The notes beneath the pieces are model-generated. The model was not told where the DNA came from and searched no databases. It saw nothing but the letters and a program-made list of their open reading frames with translations. From NCBI RefSeq assembly GCF_004362215.1, contig NZ_SNWR01000001.1, forward strand, positions 2,792,001 through 2,856,000: 64,000 nucleotides of DNA. The letters run 5' to 3'. This DNA comes from Paractinoplanes brasiliensis (lineage in GTDB: Bacteria > Actinomycetota > Actinomycetes > Mycobacteriales > Micromonosporaceae). Of the stretch, positions 33,497 through 42,398 are shown in pieces. Each line of letters starts with the position of its first letter. The first letter of the stretch is position 1. The translations under genes were made by a program, and so were the position numbers.

Positions 33497-35787
33497 CGGG
33501 TCAAGAGTGCCTCAAGCCGCCGGTTGACCGCGGCCAGTGTGGCGCGCACCATGGCGTGCCGGTCGTCGCTGGTCACCACAGCCGAGCCGGCCAGCTGCTC
33601 GACCCAGCCACCGCACGAGAGCAGCAGCACGACAACCGCGACCTGGGCGGCCCCGAACGGGACGGCGGCCGCGTGCTCGACGAAGCAACGGGCCGGGCCG
33701 TCCGGGTGCTCGGAGTGCGACAGCAACTCGTCGACCGCGCCGGCCGTCGCCATCGCGCACAGCCGCAGCAGATAGCCGTCGACCGCCGGTCCGCTGGCCG
33801 TTCCGGACGCCGTACGGCCGCCCACGGCCAGCTTGACCTCCACCGTGGCGTCGGCGCCGAACGTGTTGACGTGCACGTTCTCGATGACGACACGCGGGCC
33901 GGGGTGCTCGTTGGGATAAAGCGGGCGGGGCGGTCCGCAGTCGACCTCGGTCGGCACGACCTCGGCCGACTCGTCGACCTCGGGAATGAGCCGGGCCGCG
34001 GCGGCATGCCGATCACGAGCCTCACGCTCCCGGGCCTCACGTTCCCGGTTCTCCCGCTCGCGGTGCTCCCTTTCCCGGGTCTCGCGCTCGCGCGTTTCAC
34101 GTTCCCTGGTCTCGCGTTCCCGTTCCGGGGCGATGCTGTCGGCCAGTGGGGTCTCCGACGCAGGCGGGGCCGAGATCTGCGTGGCCGACCGAACCCGCGG
34201 CGCGAGGGGTGACGGCGAGACCGGTGCGGGGGCGTCGGCGGGCGGCGCCTCGCCGGGCATGGCCGCGTCCAGACCCATGCGATCCTGCAGCAGGCGGGCC
34301 ACCTGGCGGCTCACCTCGGCCGGGTCGGCGCCCTCCGCGAGGTCCAGCCGCAGGCTGTGAGCGCCGGTCGGGGTCGAGCGCAGCGAGGCGTCGCGCACGC
34401 CGTCGACCTCACGCACGGCGGCCAGGATCGCCTTGACGTCGAAGCCCTCCTCGCGTTCCTGTGCGGGCAGCACGTCGCCGCGGCGCAGGTGGGTCGCTAT
34501 CCGGGCGAGGGCGGGGGTCTCGGCGGTGGCTTCCACGAGAGGCGGCTCCGGAACGCCCTTGGGCACGTCGGGTTGCGCGGGGACACGCTGCGGCAGACCG
34601 CCCTCGGCGGCGGGGTCGACGCGCGCGGTGGCCGCGCCGAAACCCGGGTACGCCGGCTGTTGCGGCGGGGCCGGGGGTTCGTACGGCTTCGGGGCGTCGT
34701 ACGGCGCCGGGGGCTCGTACGGCGCGGGGGGCTCGTACGCGAGGCGGCGCGGGAAGCTCGACGGGTCGTAGGCCGGGCGGGCCGGGCCGGGCTCGTCGGA
34801 GGCAACCCGGGGCACGCCCTGGACGGGGGCGCCGCGGTTGAGCGCGTGCCGGGGGTCGGCGGTGCTGTGCTCGGCGGTGCCCCAATCGGCGCGGCGGCCA
34901 CCCCCGGGCGTGGCCGGGCGCACCAGCGGGACGGCGGTGCGTTGCTGCACGATCGACGGGGGCGGGGACGGCGGCTGATCGTCGTCGAGATCACCCTCGT
35001 ACGGGTAGGGGGGTGCGCTGTTGGGGGTGGGCACGTCGAAGGCGCGCACCGGCGCCGGGCGGGGCACGCTGCCGCTGGCGGCGCCGGGTTCGCGCAGCTC
35101 ACCGAGGCCGGGGCGGCGATCGCCGGTGCCGAGGCCGGGCTCGCGTTCGGACTGACGGGCGCCGGTGCCGAGGCCGGGCTCACGCTCGGGTTGCCGAGCG
35201 CCGGTCCCCAGCCCAGGTTCACGATCGGGCTGCCGAGCGCCGGTGCCCAGCCCGGGCTCACGCAGGCCGGGGTCACGCAGGCTCGGGTCGCGAGTGGGCG
35301 GCTGGGCCGGCGAGGCCGGTGCGGCATGCGGGCGGGGCAGGTCGGGGCTGTCCCCACGGGACTGTTCGGGCCGGGTCTGTTCCGGCGGCGTCAAAGGGCT
35401 CAGCAGCTCGGAGAAGCGCGATCTGTCCCAGCGGGACCCCGGCGACGACTCCCCGGACGGGGGAATTTCGCCGCCCGGCTTCGCGTCGACGAAACCCGGC
35501 GGGACCGGCGCGGGGGCGGGGATGCTCGAGGCGGGCTGAGGCGAGACGGGCGGGGCCGACGCCGGTATGCCCGATGACGGAAATGCCGGATTACGCGGAA
35601 ACGAGCGCGTCTCGGCCCCCGTACGCCGCCAGGACGGCACGTCGCTGTCGGTCTCGGCCCCTGTCCCCTGATAGGACCATGGGCTGTCGGACGTCGCCCA
35701 GCCGTTCACCCGGGCACGCTCACGCGAATCGGCGCCGTCGCCGCCCTCTGCGGCTCCGGTGTCGCCGGAATGCCCTGATTCATCCAC
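33493..35787 (-). CDS. Large disordered protein with conserved C-terminal domain, function unknown
   Basis: A 764-residue protein. Residues 1-430 are Pro/Gly/Ser/Arg-rich and low in complexity, including 13-residue repeats (REPGLGTGARQP). A second low-complexity block, around residues 560-620, repeats RERET. Two structured islands stand out: one near residue 450-520 (FDVKAILAAVREVDGVRDASLR), which resembles an HMA/ferredoxin-like pairing fold, and the last 145 residues, a conserved actinobacterial domain with VVIENVHVNTFGADATVEVK and VAVVVLLLSCGGWVEQLAG. The second island resembles the LeuA regulatory domain fold, but that is an inference. GTG 35787 has AAGGAG 5 nt upstream. It is coupled to the hydrolase. 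Confidence 0.82.
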   Translation of the reverse strand: MDESGHSGDTGAAEGGDGADSRERARVNGWATSDSPWSYQGTGAETDSDVPSWRRTGAETRSFPRNPAFPSSGIPASAPPVSPQPASSIPAPAPVPPGFVDAKPGGEIPPSGESSPGSRWDRSRFSELLSPLTPPEQTRPEQSRGDSPDLPRPHAAPASPAQPPTRDPSLRDPGLREPGLGTGARQPDREPGLGTGARQPEREPGLGTGARQSEREPGLGTGDRRPGLGELREPGAASGSVPRPAPVRAFDVPTPNSAPPYPYEGDLDDDQPPSPPPSIVQQRTAVPLVRPATPGGGRRADWGTAEHSTADPRHALNRGAPVQGVPRVASDEPGPARPAYDPSSFPRRLAYEPPAPYEPPAPYDAPKPYEPPAPPQQPAYPGFGAATARVDPAAEGGLPQRVPAQPDVPKGVPEPPLVEATAETPALARIATHLRRGDVLPAQEREEGFDVKAILAAVREVDGVRDASLRSTPTGAHSLRLDLAEGADPAEVSRQVARLLQDRMGLDAAMPGEAPPADAPAPVSPSPLAPRVRSATQISAPPASETPLADSIAPERERETRERETRERETREREHRERENREREAREREARDRHAAAARLIPEVDESAEVVPTEVDCGPPRPLYPNEHPGPRVVIENVHVNTFGADATVEVKLAVGGRTASGTASGPAVDGYLLRLCAMATAGAVDELLSHSEHPDGPARCFVEHAAAVPFGAAQVAVVVLLLSCGGWVEQLAGSAVVTSDDRHAMVRATLAAVNRRLEALLTR
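35131..35247 (-). repeat. 39-bp tandem repeat in the 764-residue protein gene
   Basis: Three diverged 39-bp units start at 35131, 35170 and 35209, with a partial fourth at 35248. They encode REPGLGTGARQP-type units of 13 residues. The period is exact, while the sequence has drifted in wobble positions. Confidence 0.9.
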
Positions 35788-35941
35788 CGCGCGCTCCTTG
35801 CTATTCCCCGCTGAGGCTACCGTGTGCTTGCAGTGGCGATAAGTTGCAGCGTCGCGACAATTGCTCAAGGAAGCAACACTCGCCGATACGGGCAATCCAC
35901 GCCGGCAAGACGGGGTAACGACCCCCTGGAGGTTCTCAGAC

Positions 35942-36601
35942 ATGACCGCTGCGTCCGGCGGAGCTCAGACGGCCCGACCCACCCGGCTGCCTCGCTCCGC
36001 GCGCCGCAAGCAGCTGCTGGCCGCCGCCCAGCAGGTCTTTGTGGCGCACGGTTACCACGCCGCCGCGATGGATGACATCGCCGAGCGCGCCGGGGTTTCC
36101 AAGCCCGTGCTCTACCAGCACTTCCCGGGCAAGCTGGAGCTTTATCTCGCGCTGCTGGACACCCACTGCGACGCGATAATCGCCAAGGTTCGAGACGCCA
36201 TGCTCGCCACCACAGACAACAAGGAGCGGGTCAAGGGCGCCGTCCGGGCGTACTTCGACTTCATGGATCACGAGAGCGAGGCGTTCCGGCTCGTCTTCGA
36301 GAGCGACCTGCGCAACGATCCCCAGGTGCGCCAGCGCGTCGAACGGGTCGAGCAGGGCTGCATCGCCGCCGTCACCGACACGATCATCTCGGACACGAAC
36401 CTCAGCTCCGACGCCGCCCAGTTGCTCGCGTCGGGTCTGGTCGGGGCGGCCGGGCAGTCCGCGCAGTACTGGCTGGCCAACGGCCGGCGTACGCCCAAAG
36501 CTGAAGCGGAAGCGCTCGTAGCTGCGCTTATCTGGCGCGGGATCGCCAGCTTCCCGCTCCAGGGCGGCGCATCCGGCGGAACACCGGCCGAAATCGGATA
36601 A
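35942..36601 (+). CDS. TetR/AcrR family transcriptional regulator
   Basis: A 219-residue regulator. The helix-turn-helix is AAMDDIAERAGVSKPVLYQHF, preceded by RSARRKQLLAAAQQVFVAHGYH. The C-terminal domain begins SDLRNDPQVRQRVERVEQGC. ATG 35942 has GGAGG about 8 nt upstream. It is divergent from the 764-residue protein gene, with a 154-bp intergenic region that contains a TTGCT-n5-AAGCAA inverted repeat near 35870, possibly its operator. Position next to DUF3107 and a DEAD helicase is conserved in actinobacteria. The ligand is unknown. Confidence 0.92.
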   Translation: MTAASGGAQTARPTRLPRSARRKQLLAAAQQVFVAHGYHAAAMDDIAERAGVSKPVLYQHFPGKLELYLALLDTHCDAIIAKVRDAMLATTDNKERVKGAVRAYFDFMDHESEAFRLVFESDLRNDPQVRQRVERVEQGCIAAVTDTIISDTNLSSDAAQLLASGLVGAAGQSAQYWLANGRRTPKAEAEALVAALIWRGIASFPLQGGASGGTPAEIG

Positions 36602-36638
36602 CCTTTCGACGGTAAGAGCCACGAAAAGGGAGGGCCCC

Positions 36639-36866
36639 GTGGAGGTCAAGATCGGCGTGCAGCACACGCCGCGTGAGCTGGTGCTCGAGAGCGCTCAGAC
36701 CCCGGCGGAGGTTGAGCAGGCCGTGGCCGAGGCGATGGCCAAGGACAGCGTGCTGTCGCTCACGGATGAGAAGGGCCGCAAGGTGATCATCCCGATCGCC
36801 AAGGTGGCATACGTGGAGATCGCCGAGTCGAGCGGTCGTCCGTTCGGTTTCACCGCGGTTCGATAG
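36639..36866 (+). CDS. DUF3107 protein
   Basis: A 75-residue cytoplasmic protein of the actinobacterial DUF3107 family, recognisable from MEVKIGVQHTPRELVLES and VIIPIAKVAYVEIAESS. It is too short to carry a catalytic domain and its role is unknown. GTG 36639 follows a strong GGGAGG site at 5-6 nt. It lies 37 bp after the TetR gene and may be co-transcribed with it. It is followed by a very strong hairpin. Confidence 0.92.
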   Translation: MEVKIGVQHTPRELVLESAQTPAEVEQAVAEAMAKDSVLSLTDEKGRKVIIPIAKVAYVEIAESSGRPFGFTAVR

Positions 36867-36875
36867 TTCTCCAGT

Positions 36876-36913
36876 CGCCGAGGGCGCCCCTGTTCACGGG
36901 GACGCCCTCGGCG
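36876..36913 (+). terminator. Strong terminator after the DUF3107 gene
   Basis: An 11-bp perfect stem (36876-36886 with 36903-36913) is extended by CCCC/GGGG (36887-36890 with 36898-36901) across a single bulged A at 36902, with a 7-nt loop. This separates DUF3107 from the helicase transcription unit. Confidence 0.85.
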
Positions 36914-36961
36914 TGCTTCGGGGCTGAAGTCCGCTCTGAGGTGCGCGATCGTCCTGTCGGG

Positions 36962-37129
36962 TAGAATGGCGCTGTTGCCGTCGACGTCGATCTTCACCGA
37001 TCGCCGCGGCGACCCGCGCGTGCGGCCCGCTGCGCTTGAGAGAGCTCAGCAGCGTGTGGCCCGCGCCCTACCCACACCGCGCCCCAAGACTTCCCACGGG
37101 CGCACCACGAGAGGCACCCGTAAAACTTC
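36962..37129 (+). promoter_or_regulatory. Promoter and long 5' untranslated region of the DEAD-box helicase
   Basis: TAGAAT at 36962-36967 is a good -10 hexamer. The -35 region is weak. It implies a leader of about 150 nt before ATG 37130. The leader has short inverted segments such as GAGAGAGCTC and no convincing ribosome binding site within 10 nt of the start. Long leaders are common in autoregulated cold-shock helicase genes, but the role here is an inference. Confidence 0.45.
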
Positions 37130-38986
37130 ATGACCGACATCGAAAACAACAACGAACCCGCTCTGGTACCAGTGACCAACCGCGCGCCCGTCCGGCCGGA
37201 CAGCCCCACCTTTGCCGAGCTGGGTGTCCGCGCCGAGACCGTCGAGGCGCTGGCCAAGGCCGGGATCACCCGCGCCTTCGCCATCCAGGAGTACGCCCTT
37301 CCGATCGCCCTGCGGGGCACCGACCTGATCGGTCAGGCGCCCACCGGCACGGGCAAGACCCTGGGCTTCGGCCTGCCCATCCTCGAACGGCTCACGTCGC
37401 CCGGTGAGGGCGCCGACGGCCGCCCTCAGGCACTCATCGTCGTCCCCACCCGCGAGCTGGGCCTGCAGGTCGCCCGTGACCTGGCCGCCGCGGGCAGCAC
37501 CCGGGGCGTCCGCGTGCTGCCGATCTACGGCGGCGTGGCGTACGAGCCGCAGGTCGACGCCCTCAAGAAGGGCGTCGAGATCCTCGTCGGCACCCCCGGC
37601 CGCCTGCTCGACCTGGCCAAGCAGAAGCAGCTCAAGCTCGACTCGGTGCAGGCGCTGGTGCTCGACGAGGCCGACCGCATGCTCGACCTGGGCTTCCTCG
37701 AGGACGTCGAGAAGATCCTGGCGATGCTCCCCGAGCAGCGGCAGACCATGCTCTTCTCGGCCACCATGCCCGACCCGATCGTCGCCCTGTCCCGCCGCTT
37801 CCTGCGCCACCCGGTGACGATCCACGCCGGCCACACCGCCGACAGCGGCCCGTCGCCGCTCACCAAGCAGGTCGTCTACCGCACCCACCCGCTCAACAAG
37901 GTCGAGATGGTGGCGCGCATCCTGCAGGCGCGCGCCCGGGGCCTGACGATGATCTTCACGCGGACCAAGCGGGCCGCCGACCGCCTCGCCGAGGATCTCG
38001 ACTTCCGCGGGTTCGCGGTGGCGGCGGTGCACGGCGACCTCAACCAGGGCGCCCGTGAGCGGGCCCTGCGCGCGTTCCGCAGCGGCAAGATCGACGTGCT
38101 GGTGGCCACCGACGTCGCGGCCCGCGGCCTGGACGTCTCCGGCGTCACCCACGTGATCAACTTCGACTGCCCGGAGGACCCGGAGACCTACACGCACCGC
38201 ATCGGCCGCACCGGCCGGGCGGGCGCGACCGGCGTCGCGGTCACCTTCGTCGACTGGGAGGACATGCCGCGCTGGGTCCTCATCGACAAGTCGATGGGGC
38301 TGAGCATGCCGCAACCCCCCGAGACGTACCACACGAGCCCGGCGCTCTACAGCGACCTGGACATCCCCAGCGACGTGTCGGGCACGCTGCCCACCGCCGA
38401 CCGCAGCCGGGCCGGCCTGTCCGCCGAGGTCGAGGAAGACCTGGGCGGTGGCGGCCGTCGCCGTCGTGAGCCGAGCGGACGCGGCGGGCGGGGCAGCCGG
38501 TCGCGGGGCGGCTCCGACTCGCCGGCTCCGTCCTCCGAGGGCGGCGACACCGAGCGTCCCAAGCGGCAGCGTCGCCGGCGGCGGGTCGAGGGCGACTCGC
38601 CGTCCGAGGTGGTGGCCGGGTCCCCCGTCGAGGAGTCTTCCGCCGACACGGGTGAGGAACGCCCCGCCCGTACGCGGAGCCGCCGTCGCGTGGCTACGCC
38701 GGTGTTCTCGGACGGTGACTCCGGTCCCGCCCTTGCCTCGGTGTCCACCGACGTCGACGCCCCAGCCGAATCGGGCTCCGCCGCCGGCTCCGGATCAGCC
38801 GGCGACGACGAGGGCGACTCCGACCGTCCTCGCCGCCGACGTCGTCGCGGGGGTCGCGGAAGTCGTGGATCCGGCTCCGGGCCCGCCTCCGAGGACGCCG
38901 GAGACGCGGCGCGTTCGGCCTCCGGGGACGTCGCGCCCGTCGACATGAGCGGCGGGTCGGAAGCCGGCGTCGGCACCACCGCCTGA
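37130..38986 (+). CDS. DEAD/DEAH-box ATP-dependent RNA helicase
   Basis: A 618-residue RNA helicase of the RhlE/CsdA-like group, which remodels structured RNA during cold adaptation and ribosome assembly. The Q motif (FAIQEYALPIAL), Walker A (APTGTGKT, residues 70-77), DEAD (VLDEADRMLDLGF), SAT (FSATMPDPIVALSR) and motif VI (YTHRIGRTGRAG) are complete. The last 190 residues are a basic, Ser/Arg/Gly/Asp-rich disordered tail, probably for RNA binding. It is monocistronic, with a T-run terminator. Confidence 0.96.
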   Translation: MTDIENNNEPALVPVTNRAPVRPDSPTFAELGVRAETVEALAKAGITRAFAIQEYALPIALRGTDLIGQAPTGTGKTLGFGLPILERLTSPGEGADGRPQALIVVPTRELGLQVARDLAAAGSTRGVRVLPIYGGVAYEPQVDALKKGVEILVGTPGRLLDLAKQKQLKLDSVQALVLDEADRMLDLGFLEDVEKILAMLPEQRQTMLFSATMPDPIVALSRRFLRHPVTIHAGHTADSGPSPLTKQVVYRTHPLNKVEMVARILQARARGLTMIFTRTKRAADRLAEDLDFRGFAVAAVHGDLNQGARERALRAFRSGKIDVLVATDVAARGLDVSGVTHVINFDCPEDPETYTHRIGRTGRAGATGVAVTFVDWEDMPRWVLIDKSMGLSMPQPPETYHTSPALYSDLDIPSDVSGTLPTADRSRAGLSAEVEEDLGGGGRRRREPSGRGGRGSRSRGGSDSPAPSSEGGDTERPKRQRRRRRVEGDSPSEVVAGSPVEESSADTGEERPARTRSRRRVATPVFSDGDSGPALASVSTDVDAPAESGSAAGSGSAGDDEGDSDRPRRRRRRGGRGSRGSGSGPASEDAGDAARSASGDVAPVDMSGGSEAGVGTTA

Positions 38987-39001
38987 CCCCGTACGCGGGA
39001 C

Positions 39002-39033
39002 GCCCCTCGGTCTTCGCTCGATGGCTGAGGGGC
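39002..39033 (+). terminator. Terminator after the DEAD-box helicase
   Basis: GCCCCTC at 39002-39008 pairs with GAGGGGC at 39027-39033 and is followed by TTTCG. It lies between the helicase and the convergent DUF2470 gene ending at 39043. Confidence 0.75.
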
Positions 39034-39042
39034 TTTCGCGTG

Positions 39043-39342
39043 TCAGTGGCGGGGCTCGACCCCCAGGGCCCGGCACGCCTCGTGATACATGCGGACGGCC
39101 TCCGCGCGCACCTGACGGCGCTCGGTGAGCCGCTCGGAGAACGGCACACGAACAGGCACCTCGATGCCGTCGACCACGGCCCGGAACTCCATCGCGTCGG
39201 CGTCGAGGCCGGACATGCGGGCGGCGCTCGCCATGGGCACCCCGCCGAGCGCGCGGACGATCAGCACGTTGTCGTCCGCGTGATCATCGTTCATGTGCCG
39301 GGCGATCTGCTCGACCACCTCGGGCGGAAAGGGATCGGTCAC
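39043..39342 (-). CDS. DUF2470 protein
   Basis: A 99-residue DUF2470 domain protein. The family signature is HMNDDHADDNVLIVRALGG followed by SGLDADAMEFRAVVDG. DUF2470 is also found as the C-terminal module of heme-utilisation (HugZ/PNPOx-like) proteins. Here the domain is free-standing and its start ATG overlaps the heme oxygenase stop by 4 bp (ATGA), so it probably works with that enzyme in heme or iron handling. That function is inferred from context. Confidence 0.9.
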   Translation of the reverse strand: MTDPFPPEVVEQIARHMNDDHADDNVLIVRALGGVPMASAARMSGLDADAMEFRAVVDGIEVPVRVPFSERLTERRQVRAEAVRMYHEACRALGVEPRH

Positions 39343-40004
39343 CGCCGCCCCCAGCGACTCTGCAGCTCGCTGAGCATGGCGATGTTGAGCCTGTACGCCT
39401 GGGCCACCTCGGCGATGAACGCTTCCTGCTCGGCGAACGACCAGGGGACGGTGTCGAGCAGGCCACGATAGTGATTCTTGAAGGCCCGCGGGTCGACGCC
39501 GTTGAAGATGAAGAAGCGGTGCCCCTCGGCCTCGGGCAGCCCGTACGCCTGGGCGATCGCGGGGCCGAGGTATTGCCCGCCGGACAGGTCGCCGATGTAA
39601 CGCGTGTACTGATGGGCGACGAACCCGGTGGATCCGCGGTGAGCAACGTCACGCAGGCGGGTGCAGTAGACAGTGGTGGCGGGCAGGGCGAACAGATGGT
39701 CGGCCCACCTCGGCCCGTACAGGAAGCGCAGGTCGGACTCGATCGACGGGAGCCGGCGCAACTCGGGGAAGAGGAACGTGCCGACCACCGGGTCGTCGGC
39801 CATCGTGGTGGCGGCCGACTCGAGAGCCTCGTAGACGAACCAGTGCTGCGCGGACAGGTCTGCGTAGGCCTCCCAGGGCAGCCGACCGGCCGCGAGCGCG
39901 TCGAGGAAGCCGCTGCGCTGGGCCTCGTCGTGGTCGCCGACTGTGTTACGGCGCACACGGACGGAGAGCCGGTCAGCACCCGGCGGGTCGGCCATCAACG
40001 ACAT
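39339..40004 (-). CDS. Biliverdin-producing heme oxygenase
   Basis: About 221 residues, the usual length of soluble bacterial heme oxygenase, which splits heme to biliverdin, CO and ferrous iron. The heme-proximal His lies in TVGDHDEAQRSGFLDAL, and the distal helix signature is RYIGDLSGGQYLGP with the Gly kink. It is cytoplasmic and needs reducing equivalents from another protein. ATG 40004 (MSLMADPPG) is preferred. GTG 40010 and ATG 39995 are alternatives near the GAGG site. It is coupled to DUF2470, and no iron-box is visible upstream. Confidence 0.93.
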   Translation of the reverse strand: MSLMADPPGADRLSVRVRRNTVGDHDEAQRSGFLDALAAGRLPWEAYADLSAQHWFVYEALESAATTMADDPVVGTFLFPELRRLPSIESDLRFLYGPRWADHLFALPATTVYCTRLRDVAHRGSTGFVAHQYTRYIGDLSGGQYLGPAIAQAYGLPEAEGHRFFIFNGVDPRAFKNHYRGLLDTVPWSFAEQEAFIAEVAQAYRLNIAMLSELQSRWGRR

Positions 40005-40139
40005 CGGCACGGCACCTCGCTTCCCGGCCCGTCAGCCTATCCATAGATCGACTTGGCACCGACGGCGGTCCTCACGCCGCGTGTGGGGCGGGATCTTACG
40101 CCGCGATCGTTACGGGAGGACGCGGGGCAGAATGGAGGC

Positions 40140-41276
40140 ATGCCGCAACCGCTTGATTCCGCTTTGGCCGATGTCCGAGAACTGCTGCTGAGCCCCGAAT
40201 TGACCCGGGCCGTGGCGGCCGGGCGCCGACGCGGTTTCACCCCTTCGGTGACCAGGGCCGAGGTGCGGCCGGTGACGCTCAAGGCGGGCGCCCGCTTGCA
40301 GATCGTGACCGACGACGGCTCACGGCCTCTGACCCGGAACGTCACCCCGGGCGCCGAGGCCGCAGCCGCGATCGACGAGCTGCTGGCTCAGCCGTTCGGC
40401 AACTGGCACGTGGAGACCACCGCCGTGACGCTGCAACTGCGAGTGACCAAGAAGGGCGACGCCCAGCTCCACCGAGCCCCCGTCGCCTCCTCCGCCACGC
40501 CACAAGATCACGACAGGGAGAAGCAGTGGCTGCTCGATCCCGGTGATCCGCTGTTCCAGGTGATCGGGGGCAACGCGGCCAAGCGCCGGCAGATCGACGC
40601 CTTCCTGCGGGCGCTTGCCGCCACGCTGCCCAAGGCGCTGCCCTCGTCGTTGCGCGTGGTCGATCTCGGCTGCGGCAACGCGTACCTCACGTTCGCCGCC
40701 TACCGCTATCTGGCCGAGCGGGTCCCTTCGGTGCAGGTCGTGGGCGTCGACGTCCGAGAGGATCAGCGCGTACGCAACACCGCCGTCGCCGCCTCGCTGG
40801 GCTGCGCCGACGACGTCACGTTCGTGGCGGGCACGATCGAGGACGCGCAGCTGCCGTTCGAGCCCGACCTGGTGCTCGCGCTGCATGCCTGCGACACCGC
40901 GACCGATCAGGCGCTGGCCCGTGCGGTGGGCTGGCAGGCGCAGTGGGTACTGGCCGCGCCCTGCTGCCACCACGACGTCGCCGCCCAGCTCAAGAGCCGT
41001 CCCGCGCCGGCGCCGTTCGGTGAGCTGACCCGGCACGCGATCATGCGGGAACGTTTCGCGGACGTCCTGACGGACTCGTTGCGGGCTGCGCTGCTGCGCC
41101 TGAACGGTTACAAGGTCGACGTCGTCGAGTTCATCGACTCGGCCCACACCCCGCGCAACCTGCTGCTGCGGTCGCGCCGCACCGCCGCTCCGCCCACCGA
41201 GGCGCAGCGGGCGGAGTACGAGGCGCTCACCTCCGAGTGGGGCGTGACCCCGGCTCTGGAGAAGATGCTTCCGTAG
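40140..41276 (+). CDS. SAM-dependent methyltransferase (METTL25/GSTCD-like)
   Basis: A 378-residue protein. The C-terminal Rossmann methyltransferase domain starts LRVVDLGCGNAYLTFAAYRYL, has VVGVDVRED as motif II, and VLALHACDTATDQALARAV with APCCHH typical of the METTL25-like Methyltransf_32 group, whose substrate may be protein or RNA. The N-terminal 130 residues form a separate alpha/beta module of unknown role. ATG 40140 has GGAGG just upstream, a tight spacing. It is divergent from the heme oxygenase and adjoins the copper cluster end to end. Confidence 0.86.
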   Translation: MPQPLDSALADVRELLLSPELTRAVAAGRRRGFTPSVTRAEVRPVTLKAGARLQIVTDDGSRPLTRNVTPGAEAAAAIDELLAQPFGNWHVETTAVTLQLRVTKKGDAQLHRAPVASSATPQDHDREKQWLLDPGDPLFQVIGGNAAKRRQIDAFLRALAATLPKALPSSLRVVDLGCGNAYLTFAAYRYLAERVPSVQVVGVDVREDQRVRNTAVAASLGCADDVTFVAGTIEDAQLPFEPDLVLALHACDTATDQALARAVGWQAQWVLAAPCCHHDVAAQLKSRPAPAPFGELTRHAIMRERFADVLTDSLRAALLRLNGYKVDVVEFIDSAHTPRNLLLRSRRTAAPPTEAQRAEYEALTSEWGVTPALEKMLP

Positions 41277-41279
41277 CCG

Positions 41280-42398
41280 CTATTCGATCCTGGAGGTCCA
41301 GGCCGCGGTGTGCACCTGGCCGGCCACCTGGAAGTCGAAGAACATGCGGTACGTGCCGGGGCTGGGCGCGGTCAGCCAGAACTTGACCTTGCCGTCGACC
41401 AGGGTTTCCTCCGGGTGGACGTGCACGTAGGCGAGATCGCCCTCGCGCATCACGACCAGGTGGCCGAACGCGCCCAGGTACGGGTCGAGCTTCGCCGTCC
41501 TGCCGTCGGGGCCGGTCACAGTCATCAGCAGCGGCTGAGTGGCCTGGATGTTCGGCGTCCCCTCGTACGACACCGTGAACGTGTCCGGTTTGTCGGTGCG
41601 GGCCGGTTCGGGCAGTGCCCGGGGCGCGTAGTCGCCGGCCACGGTCAGGTCGCCGCCGAGCGTGGTGGCGATCTGCTGCCCGCCGACGACCGCGGTGAAG
41701 TCGGCGATCATGCGGTAGATCCCGGGTTCTGCCAGCGTGAGGTCGATTTCCCAGGTGCCGTCCGCGGCCATGACGGGGTGCAGATGCTGGAAGCCGGACA
41801 GATCCCGCCGCACGATGATCAAGTGCAGCGGTTTGTCGTGCACCACCGCATACGTGGTGACCGGCGCCCCACCGGCCCCGGCAACCCGGAACGCGAGCCG
41901 CTGTTCCCGGCCGGCCGGGAAAGTTGTCGTCTCGGGCACCAGCGTGAGCCCGTCGGAACTCAGCGAGAGCCCACCGACAGTCGCACCCCGCGGCTGTGCC
42001 GGGTCGGCCGTCTCGCCGGAGGTGTGCTCGTGCGGCCGGCTCTCGTCGATGGACATGCCCGGCATCGCGGCCGCGCTCGGCACGGCCGTCAGGGGCGGCG
42101 CCGAAGCCGAGGCCGTCGAGTCGTCGTTCAACCGCCCCAGCCCGTACCCCGCGAACAACACCACCACGAGCACCGCCCCGAACGCGGCCAGCCGGAACCC
42201 GGCCCGATCTCCCGCCGGCGTCTCCCCGGCCGCCGCCAGGTCAGCCGCGTCAACGCCCACGGGTCCTGCCTCGCCGGCACCTACGGCGCCGGCGGGATCA
42301 GCGCCCGTCTGGTCAGCGCCCGCCGGGTCAGCGCCCGCCTGGCCGGCCGCGTCCGCCGCGTCGGTCGCCCGATTGTCGTGGTGTTGGCCGTCAGGCAT
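41280..42398 (-). CDS. Membrane-anchored copper-cluster protein of unknown function
   Basis: A 372-residue protein. An Ala/Gly/Asp-rich cytoplasmic stretch (1-65) precedes one transmembrane helix (about residues 70-88, LAAFGAVLVVVLFAGYGLG), and the rest is extracytoplasmic. Beta-rich segments contain His pairs that could bind metal: GFQHLHPVMAADG, AFGHLVVMREGD and AYVHVHPEETLVDG, plus a Met/His-rich stretch AAMPGMSIDESRPHEH. It is probably a copper-binding or sensing surface protein. The start overlaps the CopZ stop by 8 bp, which ties it to the copper operon. The family is not recognised with certainty. Confidence 0.78.
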   Translation of the reverse strand: MPDGQHHDNRATDAADAAGQAGADPAGADQTGADPAGAVGAGEAGPVGVDAADLAAAGETPAGDRAGFRLAAFGAVLVVVLFAGYGLGRLNDDSTASASAPPLTAVPSAAAMPGMSIDESRPHEHTSGETADPAQPRGATVGGLSLSSDGLTLVPETTTFPAGREQRLAFRVAGAGGAPVTTYAVVHDKPLHLIIVRRDLSGFQHLHPVMAADGTWEIDLTLAEPGIYRMIADFTAVVGGQQIATTLGGDLTVAGDYAPRALPEPARTDKPDTFTVSYEGTPNIQATQPLLMTVTGPDGRTAKLDPYLGAFGHLVVMREGDLAYVHVHPEETLVDGKVKFWLTAPSPGTYRMFFDFQVAGQVHTAAWTSRIE

